A program made the translations under genes and the position numbers. A stretch of DNA of 64,000 nt from positions 62,001 through 126,000 of the forward strand of contig JAESII010000008.1 of NCBI GenBank assembly GCA_016756725.1. The letters are read 5' to 3'. A model generated the notes under the pieces. It searched no databases. It was not told the DNA's origin and saw only the letters and a list, made by a program, of their open reading frames with translations. How positions within the stretch are numbered: position 1 is the first letter of the stretch; each line of letters starts with the position of its first letter. This stretch comes from Synergistaceae bacterium. GTDB lineage: Bacteria > Synergistota > Synergistia > Synergistales > Aminithiophilaceae. This document shows positions 7,316-16,065 of this stretch, piece by piece.

Positions 7316-8521
7316 CTAGCCGGCCAGGGCGGCGAAGGCCTGGATGACGAAGGCGTTGACGATGTCGATGAAGAAGGCCCCCACCATGGGGACGACGAAG
7401 AAGGCCCGCGGTGCCGATCCGTAGTTGGCGGTGAGGGCCTCCATGTTGGCCACGGCGTTGGGCGTGGCGCCCATGCCGAAGCCGCAGTGGCCGCCGGACA
7501 TGATGGCTGCCTCGTAGTCGCGGCCCATGAGGGGGAAGGTGACGAAGGTGGCGTAGAGGCCGACGAGGGCCGTCTCGGCCAGGAGAATGGCCGCCATGGG
7601 GCCGGCCAGCTCCAGGAGCTGCCAGAGCTTGAGCGACATGAGGGCCATGGCCAGAAAGAGGGAGAGGGATACGGAGCCGATGAAGTCGACGGCCTTGAAG
7701 TGGATCGTGAAGGCCCTGCTGAAGTCGGCCCCGTTGCGGATGAGGATCCCCACGAAAAGGGCGCAGAGGTAGGTGGGGAGCTTGATGCCCAGGGCCGAAA
7801 GCTGCTCGAAGGCCAGAGAGCCGACGTACATGGCCACAGAGACCTGGAGGATCGTGGTGAGCACGTCATTGACGGTCGTGGCCTTGTCCGGGGCCTCCTG
7901 GCCGGCCAGATCCCCCTCGGCGGAGCCTCCCAGACCGTCGCCGGCGTCATCGGATCGGAGGCCGTGCCTGCCGATGAGACGGCGCGCCACGGGGCCGCCG
8001 ATGATGGAGCCCGCCACGAGGCCGAAGGTGGCGGCCGCCATGGCCAGCTCCATGGCGCCGACAAGGCCATAGTCGACGGTGAAGGTCTGAGCGAAGGTCG
8101 CCCCCGTGCCGTGCCCGCCCGACAGGGTCACCGATCCGGCCAGAAGGCCCAGCATGGGGTGAAGGCCCGTCACCTTCGAGACGGCCAGGGCCACCACGTT
8201 CTGGAGGACCACCAGTCCGGCGGCGAGGACGAGAAAGAGCAGCACCTGTGGGCCGCCGCGCTTGAGGAGCCGGAGACTTGCGCCGAGGCCGACGGTGGTG
8301 AAGAAGGCGATCATGAGCGGCTCCTGAAGGGTCATGTCGAAGGTGAAGTCAAGCCGGCCCAGAAACCCCCAGCGGAGGAGGGCGAAAAGGACGCCGCCTA
8401 TGACGGGGGCAGGGATGTTGTATTCCTTGAGGAAGGTGATGCGCCGCCTCAGAAAGAGGCCGAACCAGAGGATCACGGAGGCGACGGCGACGGTGCCGAC
8501 GAGGTCGAAGGAAAGCTCCAT
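7316..8521 (-). CDS. gltS: Sodium/glutamate symporter GltS
   Basis: Integral membrane carrier of 401 residues (family length about 400) that imports glutamate with sodium. It has about ten hydrophobic segments and the two family hallmarks: LAGSVTLSGGHGTGATFAQ in the first repeat and IMSGGHCGFGMGATPNAVANM in the second, the inverted-repeat re-entrant loops that form the substrate site. A charged cytoplasmic loop (GLRSDDAGDGLGGSAEG) separates the two halves. The ATG at 8521 directly follows the stop of the upstream TAXI binding-protein gene (no spacer), so the two are almost certainly co-translated. That pairing is unusual, since TAXI proteins normally serve TRAP carriers. Confidence 0.93.
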   Translation of the reverse strand: MELSFDLVGTVAVASVILWFGLFLRRRITFLKEYNIPAPVIGGVLFALLRWGFLGRLDFTFDMTLQEPLMIAFFTTVGLGASLRLLKRGGPQVLLFLVLAAGLVVLQNVVALAVSKVTGLHPMLGLLAGSVTLSGGHGTGATFAQTFTVDYGLVGAMELAMAAATFGLVAGSIIGGPVARRLIGRHGLRSDDAGDGLGGSAEGDLAGQEAPDKATTVNDVLTTILQVSVAMYVGSLAFEQLSALGIKLPTYLCALFVGILIRNGADFSRAFTIHFKAVDFIGSVSLSLFLAMALMSLKLWQLLELAGPMAAILLAETALVGLYATFVTFPLMGRDYEAAIMSGGHCGFGMGATPNAVANMEALTANYGSAPRAFFVVPMVGAFFIDIVNAFVIQAFAALAG

Positions 8522-9466
8522 TTAGAGCACTCCCGCCTCGCGGAAGAACCGTTCGGCGCCGTCGTGGAGGGGAATCAGCAGTTCCTTGACCTGGCCCGGC
8601 TCGATGGTGACGGCGCCGGGGATGTAGGCGCCGATGGCACGGGCCTCGTCGTAGACCGTCTTACTCAGCGCATGGACGATGTCGTCGTCGACGTCGAAGC
8701 GGCAGGCCAGAAAGGTCCAGGAACCGACGGTCTTCAAGGCCTCCGTCTGATTCGGGAAGGTCCCTGCGGGAATGGAGACTTCCCGCCAGTAGGGGGCCGA
8801 CGAGACCACCTTGCGCACCGTCGCCTCATCGAGGCCGAGGACGCGGACGCGGGAGAGGATTTCCTGCTCCATGGCCGAACCGCCGCCGAGGGGGCCCACG
8901 AAGAGGACGGCGTCGACGGAGCCCTCGGACAGGGCCAGCAGCCCCTCGCCCATGCCGAGATAGGCGGCGTCGATGGCATCGGCCCGGAGTCCGGAGGCGC
9001 TGAGGATCTGCTGGGCCGTGACGAGGACGCCTGAGCCCTTGCGGCCGATGACGACCCGCCTGCCCGCCAGGTCGGCCAGGCTCCGGACGGCCGAATCGGC
9101 GGGGACGAGGATGCGGGCCACCTCGGGATAGAGGGGAACGACGGCTCTCAGGTAGGACTGGGGCCTTTCGTAGAAGAGGTCCCGTCCCTCGTAGGCCATG
9201 ACGGCGAAACTGTCGGTCAGCGCGAACTGGTTGATCCCCTTTTCGAGGTTCTCGATGTTCTCCGCCGTTCCCCCCGTGGGCTGAACGGCGAGGCGGACGC
9301 CGGGGACCTTGTCGTTGACGGCCTCGGCGATGATCCCCGCCAGCTGGTAATAGGTGCCGCCCATGCTGCTGCTGCCCATGATGTAGACGGGCTGAAAGGC
9401 CGAAGCCGTCCCGACGGGGAGCCCGCACAGAAGCAGAAGCAGGGCGAAAAGAGCGGTGATGCGCAA
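8522..9466 (-). CDS. TAXI-family substrate-binding protein, no TRAP membrane subunit nearby
   Basis: Secreted periplasmic binding protein of 314 residues. The start is TTG at 9466, preceded by AGGAGG at eight bases, giving a clean signal peptide (RITALFALLLLLCG, cleavage near ASA-F). Mature motifs are typical of TAXI (TRAP-associated extracytoplasmic immunogenic) proteins: IMGSSSMGGTYYQLAG, TGGTAENIENL and GRRVVIGRKGSG. Family members bind glutamate, 2-oxoglutarate or related acids. No DctQ/DctM-type or fused TRAP membrane gene is in the window. Instead the next gene, with zero spacing, is gltS. Inference: the protein may feed a GltS-type carrier. Confidence 0.88.
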   Translation of the reverse strand: MRITALFALLLLLCGLPVGTASAFQPVYIMGSSSMGGTYYQLAGIIAEAVNDKVPGVRLAVQPTGGTAENIENLEKGINQFALTDSFAVMAYEGRDLFYERPQSYLRAVVPLYPEVARILVPADSAVRSLADLAGRRVVIGRKGSGVLVTAQQILSASGLRADAIDAAYLGMGEGLLALSEGSVDAVLFVGPLGGGSAMEQEILSRVRVLGLDEATVRKVVSSAPYWREVSIPAGTFPNQTEALKTVGSWTFLACRFDVDDDIVHALSKTVYDEARAIGAYIPGAVTIEPGQVKELLIPLHDGAERFFREAGVL

Positions 9467-9972
9467 ATCAAGCCACCTCCTCCGAATGATGGCGGAAGAC
9501 GACCGGGGCCATCCCGTTGAGGGCGCTTTTCGGACATCTCCGACAGTTCGATATTGTAGCATCTCTTTTTTTGCCTGCCCCGACGGGGCAGGTCGACGGC
9601 GGACGGAGGGTCCGAAGAAAGGAAGCAGAAGGGGGGAAGGTCACTTGAAGAAGATTTAATCCTCGAAAAGATGACACCGAAGCATCTTGGCCAGCTCTGG
9701 TCAGCGCCCTTTGTCGAGAGGGACGGACTTTTGCGAAAGTGCGTCCCCGCCCTTGGCAGGGCCTCTCCGGCGAAAAGCGGGGCCGTCGGCGGCCTTCCGA
9801 TGGCCCCGCTTCCGGGGTCGGCTCCCCGAAGGACGGTTGCGCCGATAAAATGAACCATGGCCCCCACTCCAGGTTTATCGCTTTTTCGGGGTCCATTGCA
9901 CTATTGACGCAGAGTGCCCTACAGGTCAGACAATCAAACAAAGGAAAAAGAATCATTCATGGAGGTGAGAGG
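9467..9972. other. Divergent intergenic region between the TAXI gene and the HisD-like gene
   Basis: About 500 bases. It contains a GC hairpin CCTGCCCC/GGGGCAGG at 9571-9589 with T residues on its left side only, so it is not a terminator for either neighbour. A TACAAT on the minus strand near 9552-9557 may be a -10 for the TAXI-gltS operon. GGAGGTGA at 9961 is the ribosome site of the rightward gene. I see no other gene. Confidence 0.4.
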
Positions 9973-11241
9973 ATGCGCGTCATGAAGGGAGCCCGGCCGC
10001 TGGAGACGGAGGAGGCCCGCGAGCTCTACGGCACGGTGGCGAAGATCGTCGACGCTGTCAGGGTCAGAGGAGACGAGGCCCTCCTCGAATACGGCAGGCG
10101 TTTCGACGGCTCCACGCGGACGGCCCTGCGCGTCACGGCCGAGGAAGTCAGGCGGGCCCGGTCCGAGGTGGACGCCGATCTGCTCCAGGCCCTTGAAAAG
10201 GCCGCCGAGAACATCCGCAGCTTCGCCCTCAGGCAAAGAGAGACCCTGACCGACCTGCCCGAGAGGGAAAACGGCCCCGGCGTCTTCCTGGGACAGAGGG
10301 TCCTTCCCGTCGACTCCTGCTGCTGCTACGTCCCCGGAGGTTCCTACCCCCTCGTCTCGACGGCCCTGATGCTGGCCATTCCCGCCGCCGTCGCCGGCGT
10401 GCCCCGCCGCTGCGCCGCCTCGCCCGTGATGAAAAGCACGGACCGGATTCATCCGGCCGTCCTCTGCGCCCTGGACCTGGCCGGGGTGACGGAGATCTAC
10501 GCCGTCGGCGGGGCTCAGGCCGTGGCCGCCTTCGCCTGGGGGACGGAGAGCATTTCCCCCGTCAATCTCATTGTCGGTCCCGGCAACCGCTACGTGACGG
10601 AGGCCAAAAGGCAGTGCTACGGCCGCGTCGGCATCGACTTCATCGCCGGTCCCAGCGAGGTTCTGATCCTCGCCGACGACAGGGCCGACCCGACGCGGCT
10701 GGCGGCCGATCTCCTGGCCCAGGCCGAACATGACGTAAACGCCCGATCGGTCCTCGTGACCACCTCGGAGCGCCTCGGAAAAGAAGTCGAAGAGGAGGTC
10801 GAAAGGCAGCTGGCGGGCCTCTCCACGTCGGCCGTGGCCCGTCTCTCCTGGGAGAACAACGGCGAGATCCTCCTCGTCGACTCGCCGGAAGAGGCCTGCC
10901 GCATCGCCAACGAAAGGGCCCCGGAACACCTGGAGCTGAACCTGGCCGAGGCGGGGGACTGGGTCGCCAGGCTGCGGAATTACGGTTCTCTCTTCATCGG
11001 CGAGTGGGCGGCCGAAGTCTTCGGGGACTACCTGTCGGGGACGAACCACACCTTGCCGACGATGGGCGCTGCCCGCTACACGGGCGGTCTCTGGGTCGGG
11101 ACCTTTCTTCGCGTCACCACCTTCCAGCGCATGACGGCCGAAGGGGCCTCCCGTCTGGCCCCCCTCGCGAGCCGCATCGCCAGGGAAGAGGGGCTGATGG
11201 GCCACGCCGCCGCGGCCGAGGTGCGGAAGCTTCTCCGGTGA
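9973..11241 (+). CDS. Histidinol-dehydrogenase-family NAD-dependent dehydrogenase (HpsN-like subgroup)
   Basis: The protein has 422 residues. The zinc and catalytic residues of the HisD fold are present: QAEH, the EH pair in RAPEHLEL, the Asp in GDYLSGTNH and the C-terminal His in EGLMGHA. However, the substrate-side motifs are YVPGGSYPLVSTALM and TLPTMGAARYTGGLWVGTF, which match the sulfopropanediol dehydrogenase (HpsN)-like branch rather than canonical HisD, where I would expect GGKAAYPSS and a TGNARFSSPLSV-type segment. No other his gene is present. A role in oxidising some other amino or sulfo alcohol is therefore more likely than histidine synthesis. The ATG at 9973 follows GGAGGTGA. An APC amino-acid permease follows on the same strand. 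Confidence 0.8.
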   Translation: MRVMKGARPLETEEARELYGTVAKIVDAVRVRGDEALLEYGRRFDGSTRTALRVTAEEVRRARSEVDADLLQALEKAAENIRSFALRQRETLTDLPERENGPGVFLGQRVLPVDSCCCYVPGGSYPLVSTALMLAIPAAVAGVPRRCAASPVMKSTDRIHPAVLCALDLAGVTEIYAVGGAQAVAAFAWGTESISPVNLIVGPGNRYVTEAKRQCYGRVGIDFIAGPSEVLILADDRADPTRLAADLLAQAEHDVNARSVLVTTSERLGKEVEEEVERQLAGLSTSAVARLSWENNGEILLVDSPEEACRIANERAPEHLELNLAEAGDWVARLRNYGSLFIGEWAAEVFGDYLSGTNHTLPTMGAARYTGGLWVGTFLRVTTFQRMTAEGASRLAPLASRIAREEGLMGHAAAAEVRKLLR

Positions 11242-11371
11242 GGGTCCCCGGGCCCGTCGGGGGGAGCCCAGGCGGGCCTGGGGATCCCGGGACAGAGGGG
11301 GCGCCCGATGACGGGGCGCCGGAAGGGGCGGGAGCAAGCTCCCGCCGAGAGCACGAGAGGAGGGACTTGCT

Positions 11372-12862
11372 TTGCCTGAAAGAGACGTCAGCGGAAGCAG
11401 GGGCGAAGGCGCCGTCGCTTTCAAGAGGGCCTTGGGGCTCAAGGAGGCCGTGACCATCACCGTCGGGACCGTCATCGGCGTGGGTCTTTTCACCACGGGG
11501 GCCAACAGCGTGGGCTATCTGGGCCCTCTGACGCTTGTGGCCACCTTCGTGGCCTTCCTCATCAGCCTCCTGCCCGCTTTGATCTACGCCGAGATGGGCG
11601 CCGCCCTTCCCTACGCGGGCGGGACGTACCGCTACGCCCGGGAGGGCCTGGGCGGAGTCTGGGGCATGCTGGCGGGATGGAACTTCGTCATCTCCCTCAT
11701 CGCCGTCGCCAGCGGCGAGGGACTGGCCTTCTCCTTCTACCTCAAGACCCTAACGGAGGCCCTGGGCTTTCCCCTCATGGTCGATGAACGGATCGTCGCC
11801 GCGGCGATCATCCTGCTTTTCGTCGTCATCAACTGGCGCGGCGTCGAGATCGCCGGGCGCCTCCAGAACGCCGTCGTCTTCTTCTTCTGGGGCGTCGCCC
11901 TCGTCTGGTTCGCCACGATGAGCACGCGGATCAGCCTCGATTTCTTCCGGGTTCCCCTGGCGGGAGGGATCGATCCGGGACAGTTCATCTTCGTCGTCTC
12001 CCTCGTCTGGTGGTGCTTCGCCGGTTTCGAGACCTGCTGTTCCATGGGCGAGGAGATCCGCCACCCTCAGGTGGTCATCCCCCGGGCCCTTTTTCTGACG
12101 CCCTTTATCGTCTTCGTCGTGACGGCCACCTTCCAGTGGTTCCTTCTGGGAATCGTCCCTCCCGAGAGCCTGGGCAGCATCAAAGAGGCCATGGCCCCCT
12201 ATGCCGAGGGGATGAAGGCCGCCGGAATTCTCGGCTTTCCCCTGATCCTCCTCTGCGCCGGCATCGCCTTTGGCGGCGATCTGTCGACGCTCAACCCCTG
12301 CGTGGCGGCTCCCTCTCGCTACCTCTACAGCATGGCCCGCGACGGCGTGCTGCCCGGAATCCTGGGCAGACTGCACCCCAAATACAGGACGCCCCACGTG
12401 GCGATCGCCTTCATGGGCGTCGTGACCCTCCTTTTCGTCTCGACGGGGTCCATCATCTACATCGCCTCCCTCAGCCTCTTCGCCGACCTCTTCTTCTACG
12501 TAATCGGCTTCGCCGCCTTCATCGGCCTCCGCCGCCGTTCGCCCGGCCTGAAAAGGCCCTACCGCGCCCCGGGCGGCGTGGCCGGAGCCGTCGTCAGCGC
12601 CCTCATCTACATCGTGATGATGACCCAGCTTCCTCGCGACGCCTTCCTCTCCGGTGTGATCTGGAACCTCGTCGGCTGGGGACTCTACCTCTTCTTCCGG
12701 TCCCAGAAGGCCGTCGACGACGTCCCGGCCCCCCTCCCCGACGCCCCCTCGCCGGAGGAGCGGAAAGAGCTGGACCGGGAATACCGCCGTTGGCGCGCCA
12801 TCGTCCTGTCCTGCTTCGCAGCGGTGCTGCTCCTTTTCGCCCTGCCCTTTCTGGCGGGGTGA
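11372..12862 (+). CDS. APC-superfamily amino acid permease
   Basis: Inner-membrane carrier of about 496 residues with roughly twelve hydrophobic segments. The first helix has TVGTVIGVGLFTTGA, the broken-helix GxGxF motif that binds the amino-acid backbone in this superfamily; YAEMGAALPYAGGTYRYA and the WCFAGFETCCSMGEEIRHP region are also typical. The start is TTG at 11372, with GAGGAGGGA upstream. It follows the HisD-like gene by 130 bases of hairpin-rich spacer and is probably co-expressed with it. Substrate unknown. A bidirectional terminator lies just beyond the stop. Confidence 0.88.
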   Translation: MPERDVSGSRGEGAVAFKRALGLKEAVTITVGTVIGVGLFTTGANSVGYLGPLTLVATFVAFLISLLPALIYAEMGAALPYAGGTYRYAREGLGGVWGMLAGWNFVISLIAVASGEGLAFSFYLKTLTEALGFPLMVDERIVAAAIILLFVVINWRGVEIAGRLQNAVVFFFWGVALVWFATMSTRISLDFFRVPLAGGIDPGQFIFVVSLVWWCFAGFETCCSMGEEIRHPQVVIPRALFLTPFIVFVVTATFQWFLLGIVPPESLGSIKEAMAPYAEGMKAAGILGFPLILLCAGIAFGGDLSTLNPCVAAPSRYLYSMARDGVLPGILGRLHPKYRTPHVAIAFMGVVTLLFVSTGSIIYIASLSLFADLFFYVIGFAAFIGLRRRSPGLKRPYRAPGGVAGAVVSALIYIVMMTQLPRDAFLSGVIWNLVGWGLYLFFRSQKAVDDVPAPLPDAPSPEERKELDREYRRWRAIVLSCFAAVLLLFALPFLAG

Positions 12863-12873
12863 GGGCAAAAACG

Positions 12874-12912
12874 AAAAGGTCCGATCGGGTTCGCCCCGAT
12901 CGGACCTTTTTC
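12874..12912. terminator. Bidirectional rho-independent terminator
   Basis: AAAAGGTCCGATCGGG pairs with CCCCGATCGGACCTTTTT around a TTCG-like loop. A-run on the left and T-run on the right let it stop both the permease transcript and the convergent merR-like gene whose stop is at 12911. Confidence 0.9.
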
Positions 12913-14176
12913 ATCTTCCCGGCTTGCCTTGAGGCGGCGCAAACCTGCGGGCGAAAAGGGAAAACAGGGAGAGCTCTTCCCCCTGCTCGTGAAAGCTGAA
13001 GGCCAGATTCTCCCCCGAATCGGTGACGGAGCCGACGGCGACGCTCTCGGCGACGGAAAAGCGGGCCCGGTCCAGGGCCTGCCGGTAGAGGCGGAGATCG
13101 AAATTGCGGATATGGGCCTCGGGGTACTCGCGGCAGAGCCTTCGCACCGAGGCCCCCATGGGCGGCATATGGAAATAGGTGCCCAGAAGGACCGCGTCGG
13201 AGGCGAAAAACCGGTCCAGCTCGACGAGAAGATCGTCGTGGCGGTAGAACTGATGCTCGTTGGAGCCGAAAAAATCGATGAAACCGTCGACGCAGCCGTC
13301 GGCGAGGGGAAAATCGAGACTGGCGTCGGCCAGATAGAAAATATCCAGATCGTCGCGGTGAAGCTCGATCTTGCGCTTGTACATCTCCAGCGTCTCGGGG
13401 AACTTGTCGACGACGATGTAGAGATTGTCCGGGGCCAGCCTCCCGGCGGCGACGGCGATATAGAGAAAAAGATAGGCGTTGGCATGGGTCTCCATGACGA
13501 CCCGGGCAGGGCCCAGACCGCCGAGCCTTTCGAGCATCCAGTTGTGGGCCTTGGCGAAAAGGGAGATGAGCGGCGACGGAAGGTCCTTGTAGAGTTCCCG
13601 CGTCGTGTCGGGCCTGTCGTGGTGGCTCCGGTTGACGTTGGCCGTCCGCAGAATGCCCCGGCGGATCTCGGCCCTGTAGCCGCAGGGACAGAGGACGGTC
13701 CCCTCGTGGACATAGCGGGCGTCCATCGAGGCATCGGTCAGAGAAAGGCGCCCCCGGCAGAGAGGGCAGGCCAGAAGGGCCAGGGCCCGGAGGGGCACGC
13801 CCGTCGAGGCGTTCCGGGGCCGGCACCGGCCGTAGATGGCCTGAATCTCGTCGGCGACGGCGTCGCGGGCCTCGGTGAGGTGGCCGATCCGTTCCTCAAG
13901 CTCCCTCTTCTTGGCGATATAGAGCCCCACCAGCTCCAGCGTGTCCTCCGGGTCGCAGGGGTCGGAAATGCGCCGCAGAGAGAGGATGCGGTGGATCTCG
14001 TGAAGGGAGAAGCCCAGCCGCTTCAGTTCGAGGACCCGCTTCAGGTCCTCGACGGAGGCCTCGCTGAAAAGGTGCTGCTTGCCGGCCCGCTCGGGGATGA
14101 TGATCCCGCTGCGGACGTAATAGCGGATGGTCTCGACGGAAAGACCCAGTCTCCGGGAGAGCTCTCCTATTTTCAT
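12911..14176 (-). CDS. MerR-family regulator fused to a zinc-ribbon and methyltransferase-like domain
   Basis: 421 residues, against about 130 for a simple MerR protein. Residues 1-75 are a MerR winged helix (MKIGELSRRLGLSVETIRYYVRSGII, then LKRLGFSLHEIHRIL), followed by a coiled-coil-like dimerisation helix to about 125. Next comes a zinc-ribbon-like section with CPLC and CPCG. The last 240 residues look like a class I SAM-methyltransferase fold (LYIVVDKFPETLEMYK, then LDFPLADGCVDGFIDFFGS in the place of the LPFPDxSFD motif). The glycine-rich SAM motif I is replaced by VVMETHANAYLF, so methylation may be lost and the domain may serve as a ligand sensor. ATG at 14176 with GGGAGG seven bases upstream. 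Confidence 0.75.
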   Translation of the reverse strand: MKIGELSRRLGLSVETIRYYVRSGIIIPERAGKQHLFSEASVEDLKRVLELKRLGFSLHEIHRILSLRRISDPCDPEDTLELVGLYIAKKRELEERIGHLTEARDAVADEIQAIYGRCRPRNASTGVPLRALALLACPLCRGRLSLTDASMDARYVHEGTVLCPCGYRAEIRRGILRTANVNRSHHDRPDTTRELYKDLPSPLISLFAKAHNWMLERLGGLGPARVVMETHANAYLFLYIAVAAGRLAPDNLYIVVDKFPETLEMYKRKIELHRDDLDIFYLADASLDFPLADGCVDGFIDFFGSNEHQFYRHDDLLVELDRFFASDAVLLGTYFHMPPMGASVRRLCREYPEAHIRNFDLRLYRQALDRARFSVAESVAVGSVTDSGENLAFSFHEQGEELSLFSLFARRFAPPQGKPGR

Positions 14177-14932
14177 GAACGGCCTCCCTTCAGAGGACGG
14201 GGCGGAATCGTCCCGCGGCGCGGCCCGCCTCGGACGTCTCCGTCTCCGGTCCGACCTGGGACCGGCGGGGCACGATGAACGGAGCAGGCGACGGGTTCCG
14301 CTTGATTCTACCCTTTCTTCCCCCCTCCCGGCCAGACCGGACCTGGAGGGCCCGGCGGCGGGGCCGGAGCCCCCCGAAGCGGCCCTCCGGGAACTTCGGA
14401 AAAAGCGCACGGAAAAGAAGGCCTCCGGAGAAAGTTTCAGAAATAGAGAAAAGGGGGCGACGGAAGCATGGAAAAAAGAGATCCTCGTCTTCGAAGGCGA
14501 TGCCGACTGGGAGAGCGGCTGAATCTGCGCGGAGCTGAAAGGGCCCGAAAGGGGATTGGCCGTGAAGACTCTGGCTGACGACGGAAACTCTGTGGCCAAT
14601 TGATCCATCTCGGAATCGCTCCGATCGGTGTTCGTCGCGCAAGAGGTTTTTTGCCTTTCCTGGACGATTCGGAGGTTTCAGCTTTTTCTTCTTGTATCGT
14701 GAAGATGTCCAAAATGCCCTAGATTTCACAAAAAGGGTTCCCCGCCTTGGGGTGGGGCGCCGAACGGTAAGGCTGTCCGAGGCCCTAGTCCGAGGGGCTG
14801 TTCCGTCAAAGGGCTTTCGGCGGCCTGTTCGAGGTTTGTCCGGGTTTGTGAGGCCAAGCGGCGGGGCCGTTCAGCCGTCCTGAGGTGGTTCCGTCAAGGT
14901 GCTGTCCCTTCGGCGGACGGCGGGCAGGAAAA
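14177..14932. other. Gene-poor stretch between the merR-like gene and tRNA-Leu
   Basis: About 750 bases with several open frames on both strands, none with ribosome sites or recognisable protein character. It must hold the promoter of the leftward merR-like gene. I see no RNA gene or mobile-element end in it. Confidence 0.4.
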
Positions 14933-14969
14933 AAGGCCTCTCCGTTTTTTCGGCAGGGAGGCCTTGTCG
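14933..14969 (-). terminator. Terminator of tRNA-Leu
   Basis: On the minus strand AAGGCCTC pairs with GAGGCCTT around a short inner CGG/CCG stem, followed by a T-run (the A-run at 14929-14934 on the plus strand). It begins about ten bases after the CCA end of the tRNA. Confidence 0.8.
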
Positions 14970-14976
14970 TTTCTTC

Positions 14977-15062
14977 TGGTGCCGGGGGGGGGACTCGAAC
15001 CCCCACGATGTCGCCATCGGCGGATTTTGAGTCCGCTGCGTCTACCGTTCCGCCACCCCGGC
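14977..15062 (-). tRNA. tRNA-Leu (anticodon CAA)
   Basis: Minus-strand cloverleaf of class II size (86 bases including encoded CCA). The acceptor stem GCCGGGG pairs with CCCCGGC. The anticodon arm is GCGGA-CTCAAAA-TCCGC with CAA at the reading position (UUG codons). A long variable arm (CGATGGCGACATCG) is typical of tRNA-Leu, and the T arm has GGTTCGAGTCC. Bases 14977-14979 encode the 3' CCA. Confidence 0.95.
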
Positions 15063-15235
15063 TTGCGGTGTTTATGATGCCACAGAGGGCCCTTCCTGTC
15101 CAGAATGCGTTTGGTCCTTTTGACGAAGGGGCCGGGGAGGCTCCCCCTTTTTGCCTCCTGGCAAGCGGGATCTGGAATCTCCGGGTAAGGGGTGGTAGGG
15201 TAAGGCGGCCGTCATTCATCGAGGAGGTGCTTCCC

Positions 15236-16039
15236 GTGAGAGGAAGGATTGGGGCCCCGCAGTTCCGGGGGCGGGCTTTTGCCGTTTTTCTGCTTCTGCT
15301 GTTGTCCTTCTGTTTCGGCCTTTCCGGGGCCTTCGCCGCCACGTCGTCCGAGCTGTTCCGCGGGGCCGTCGAGGGTTCGGAGCCGGAGGTGAAGCTCCTT
15401 CGCGATCTGGTCGAGACGCTCCGTCCCGAGAGTCTGGAGCTGGTCCTCGAAGGGGGGCCCGACGCGTCGGGAGCGATCCGCCGCCTCTATCTGGAGGCCC
15501 GCGGCGCCGGTCAGGGGGCGCTGCGCGTCGACGCGATCCGTCTGGAGGCCCTTTTCGTGAAAGTCGATCTCGACGATGGCTCGGAGGGGCTCTCAGTCGT
15601 CGAGGCCGTCCAGGGCTATTTCGAGGGGCGCGTCACCGAGAAGGATCTCAACGACTGTCTCCTGGGGGCGACTCTTTCGGCCGGTTCGGCCCAGTGGCGC
15701 GATCTGCGCCTCGATCTGCGTCCCGGCGGCTTTTCCGCCTCGGCCCGCTTCGCCTCGGGGGCCATATCGGCCTTCGTCGAGATATCGAGCCGTCTAGCCA
15801 TACGGGACCGGGACCGTCTTGTCATGGAGGGCTACCAGGTCTCGGTGAACAATTCCGAGACCGATATGGCCCAGATCGTCGAGGCCATCGAGGAGGCCCA
15901 GCCCCTTCTCGATTTCCGCGATTTTCCCTTTCCCGTCAGGCTCCGCCGGCTGAAGATCGACGACGATTCGCTCCTTCTGGCGACGGCGACGGCTCCGACG
16001 CGCTTCGAGGGGAGGACGTTGCGCTATGAGGCGCGCTGA
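15236..16039 (+). CDS. LmeA/DUF2993-like secreted lipid-binding protein
   Basis: 267 residues from a GTG at 15236, with GAGGAGGT seven bases upstream. A signal peptide is clear (AFAVFLLLLLSFCFGLSGAFA). The mature part has the DUF2993/LmeA look: alternating strands with VEVSR-like spacing, SLELVLEG, a central EKDLNDCLL (family members have a short asparagine-leucine motif here) and VRLRRLKIDDDSLLLAT near the end. LmeA-type proteins are envelope lipid-binding proteins with a TULIP-like fold. The specific ligand is not shown. It is transcribed alone between the tRNA and the convergent FMN-binding ORF. Confidence 0.65.
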   Translation: MRGRIGAPQFRGRAFAVFLLLLLSFCFGLSGAFAATSSELFRGAVEGSEPEVKLLRDLVETLRPESLELVLEGGPDASGAIRRLYLEARGAGQGALRVDAIRLEALFVKVDLDDGSEGLSVVEAVQGYFEGRVTEKDLNDCLLGATLSAGSAQWRDLRLDLRPGGFSASARFASGAISAFVEISSRLAIRDRDRLVMEGYQVSVNNSETDMAQIVEAIEEAQPLLDFRDFPFPVRLRRLKIDDDSLLLATATAPTRFEGRTLRYEAR

Positions 16040-16065
16040 GGCGCAGGTCCTTCAGGGGGTCTTTT

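Noticed and set aside
9571..9589. GC hairpin with adjacent T-run as a terminator
   Set aside because: The T residues precede rather than follow the stem on the plus strand and become A on the minus strand, so it does not fit either direction.
9973..11241. Calling this gene hisD of histidine biosynthesis
   Set aside because: Active-site core fits, but substrate motifs follow the HpsN-like subgroup and no his genes are nearby.
14190..14729. Open frames in the spacer before tRNA-Leu as a hypothetical gene
   Set aside because: Basic, low-information sequences with no ribosome sites on either strand.
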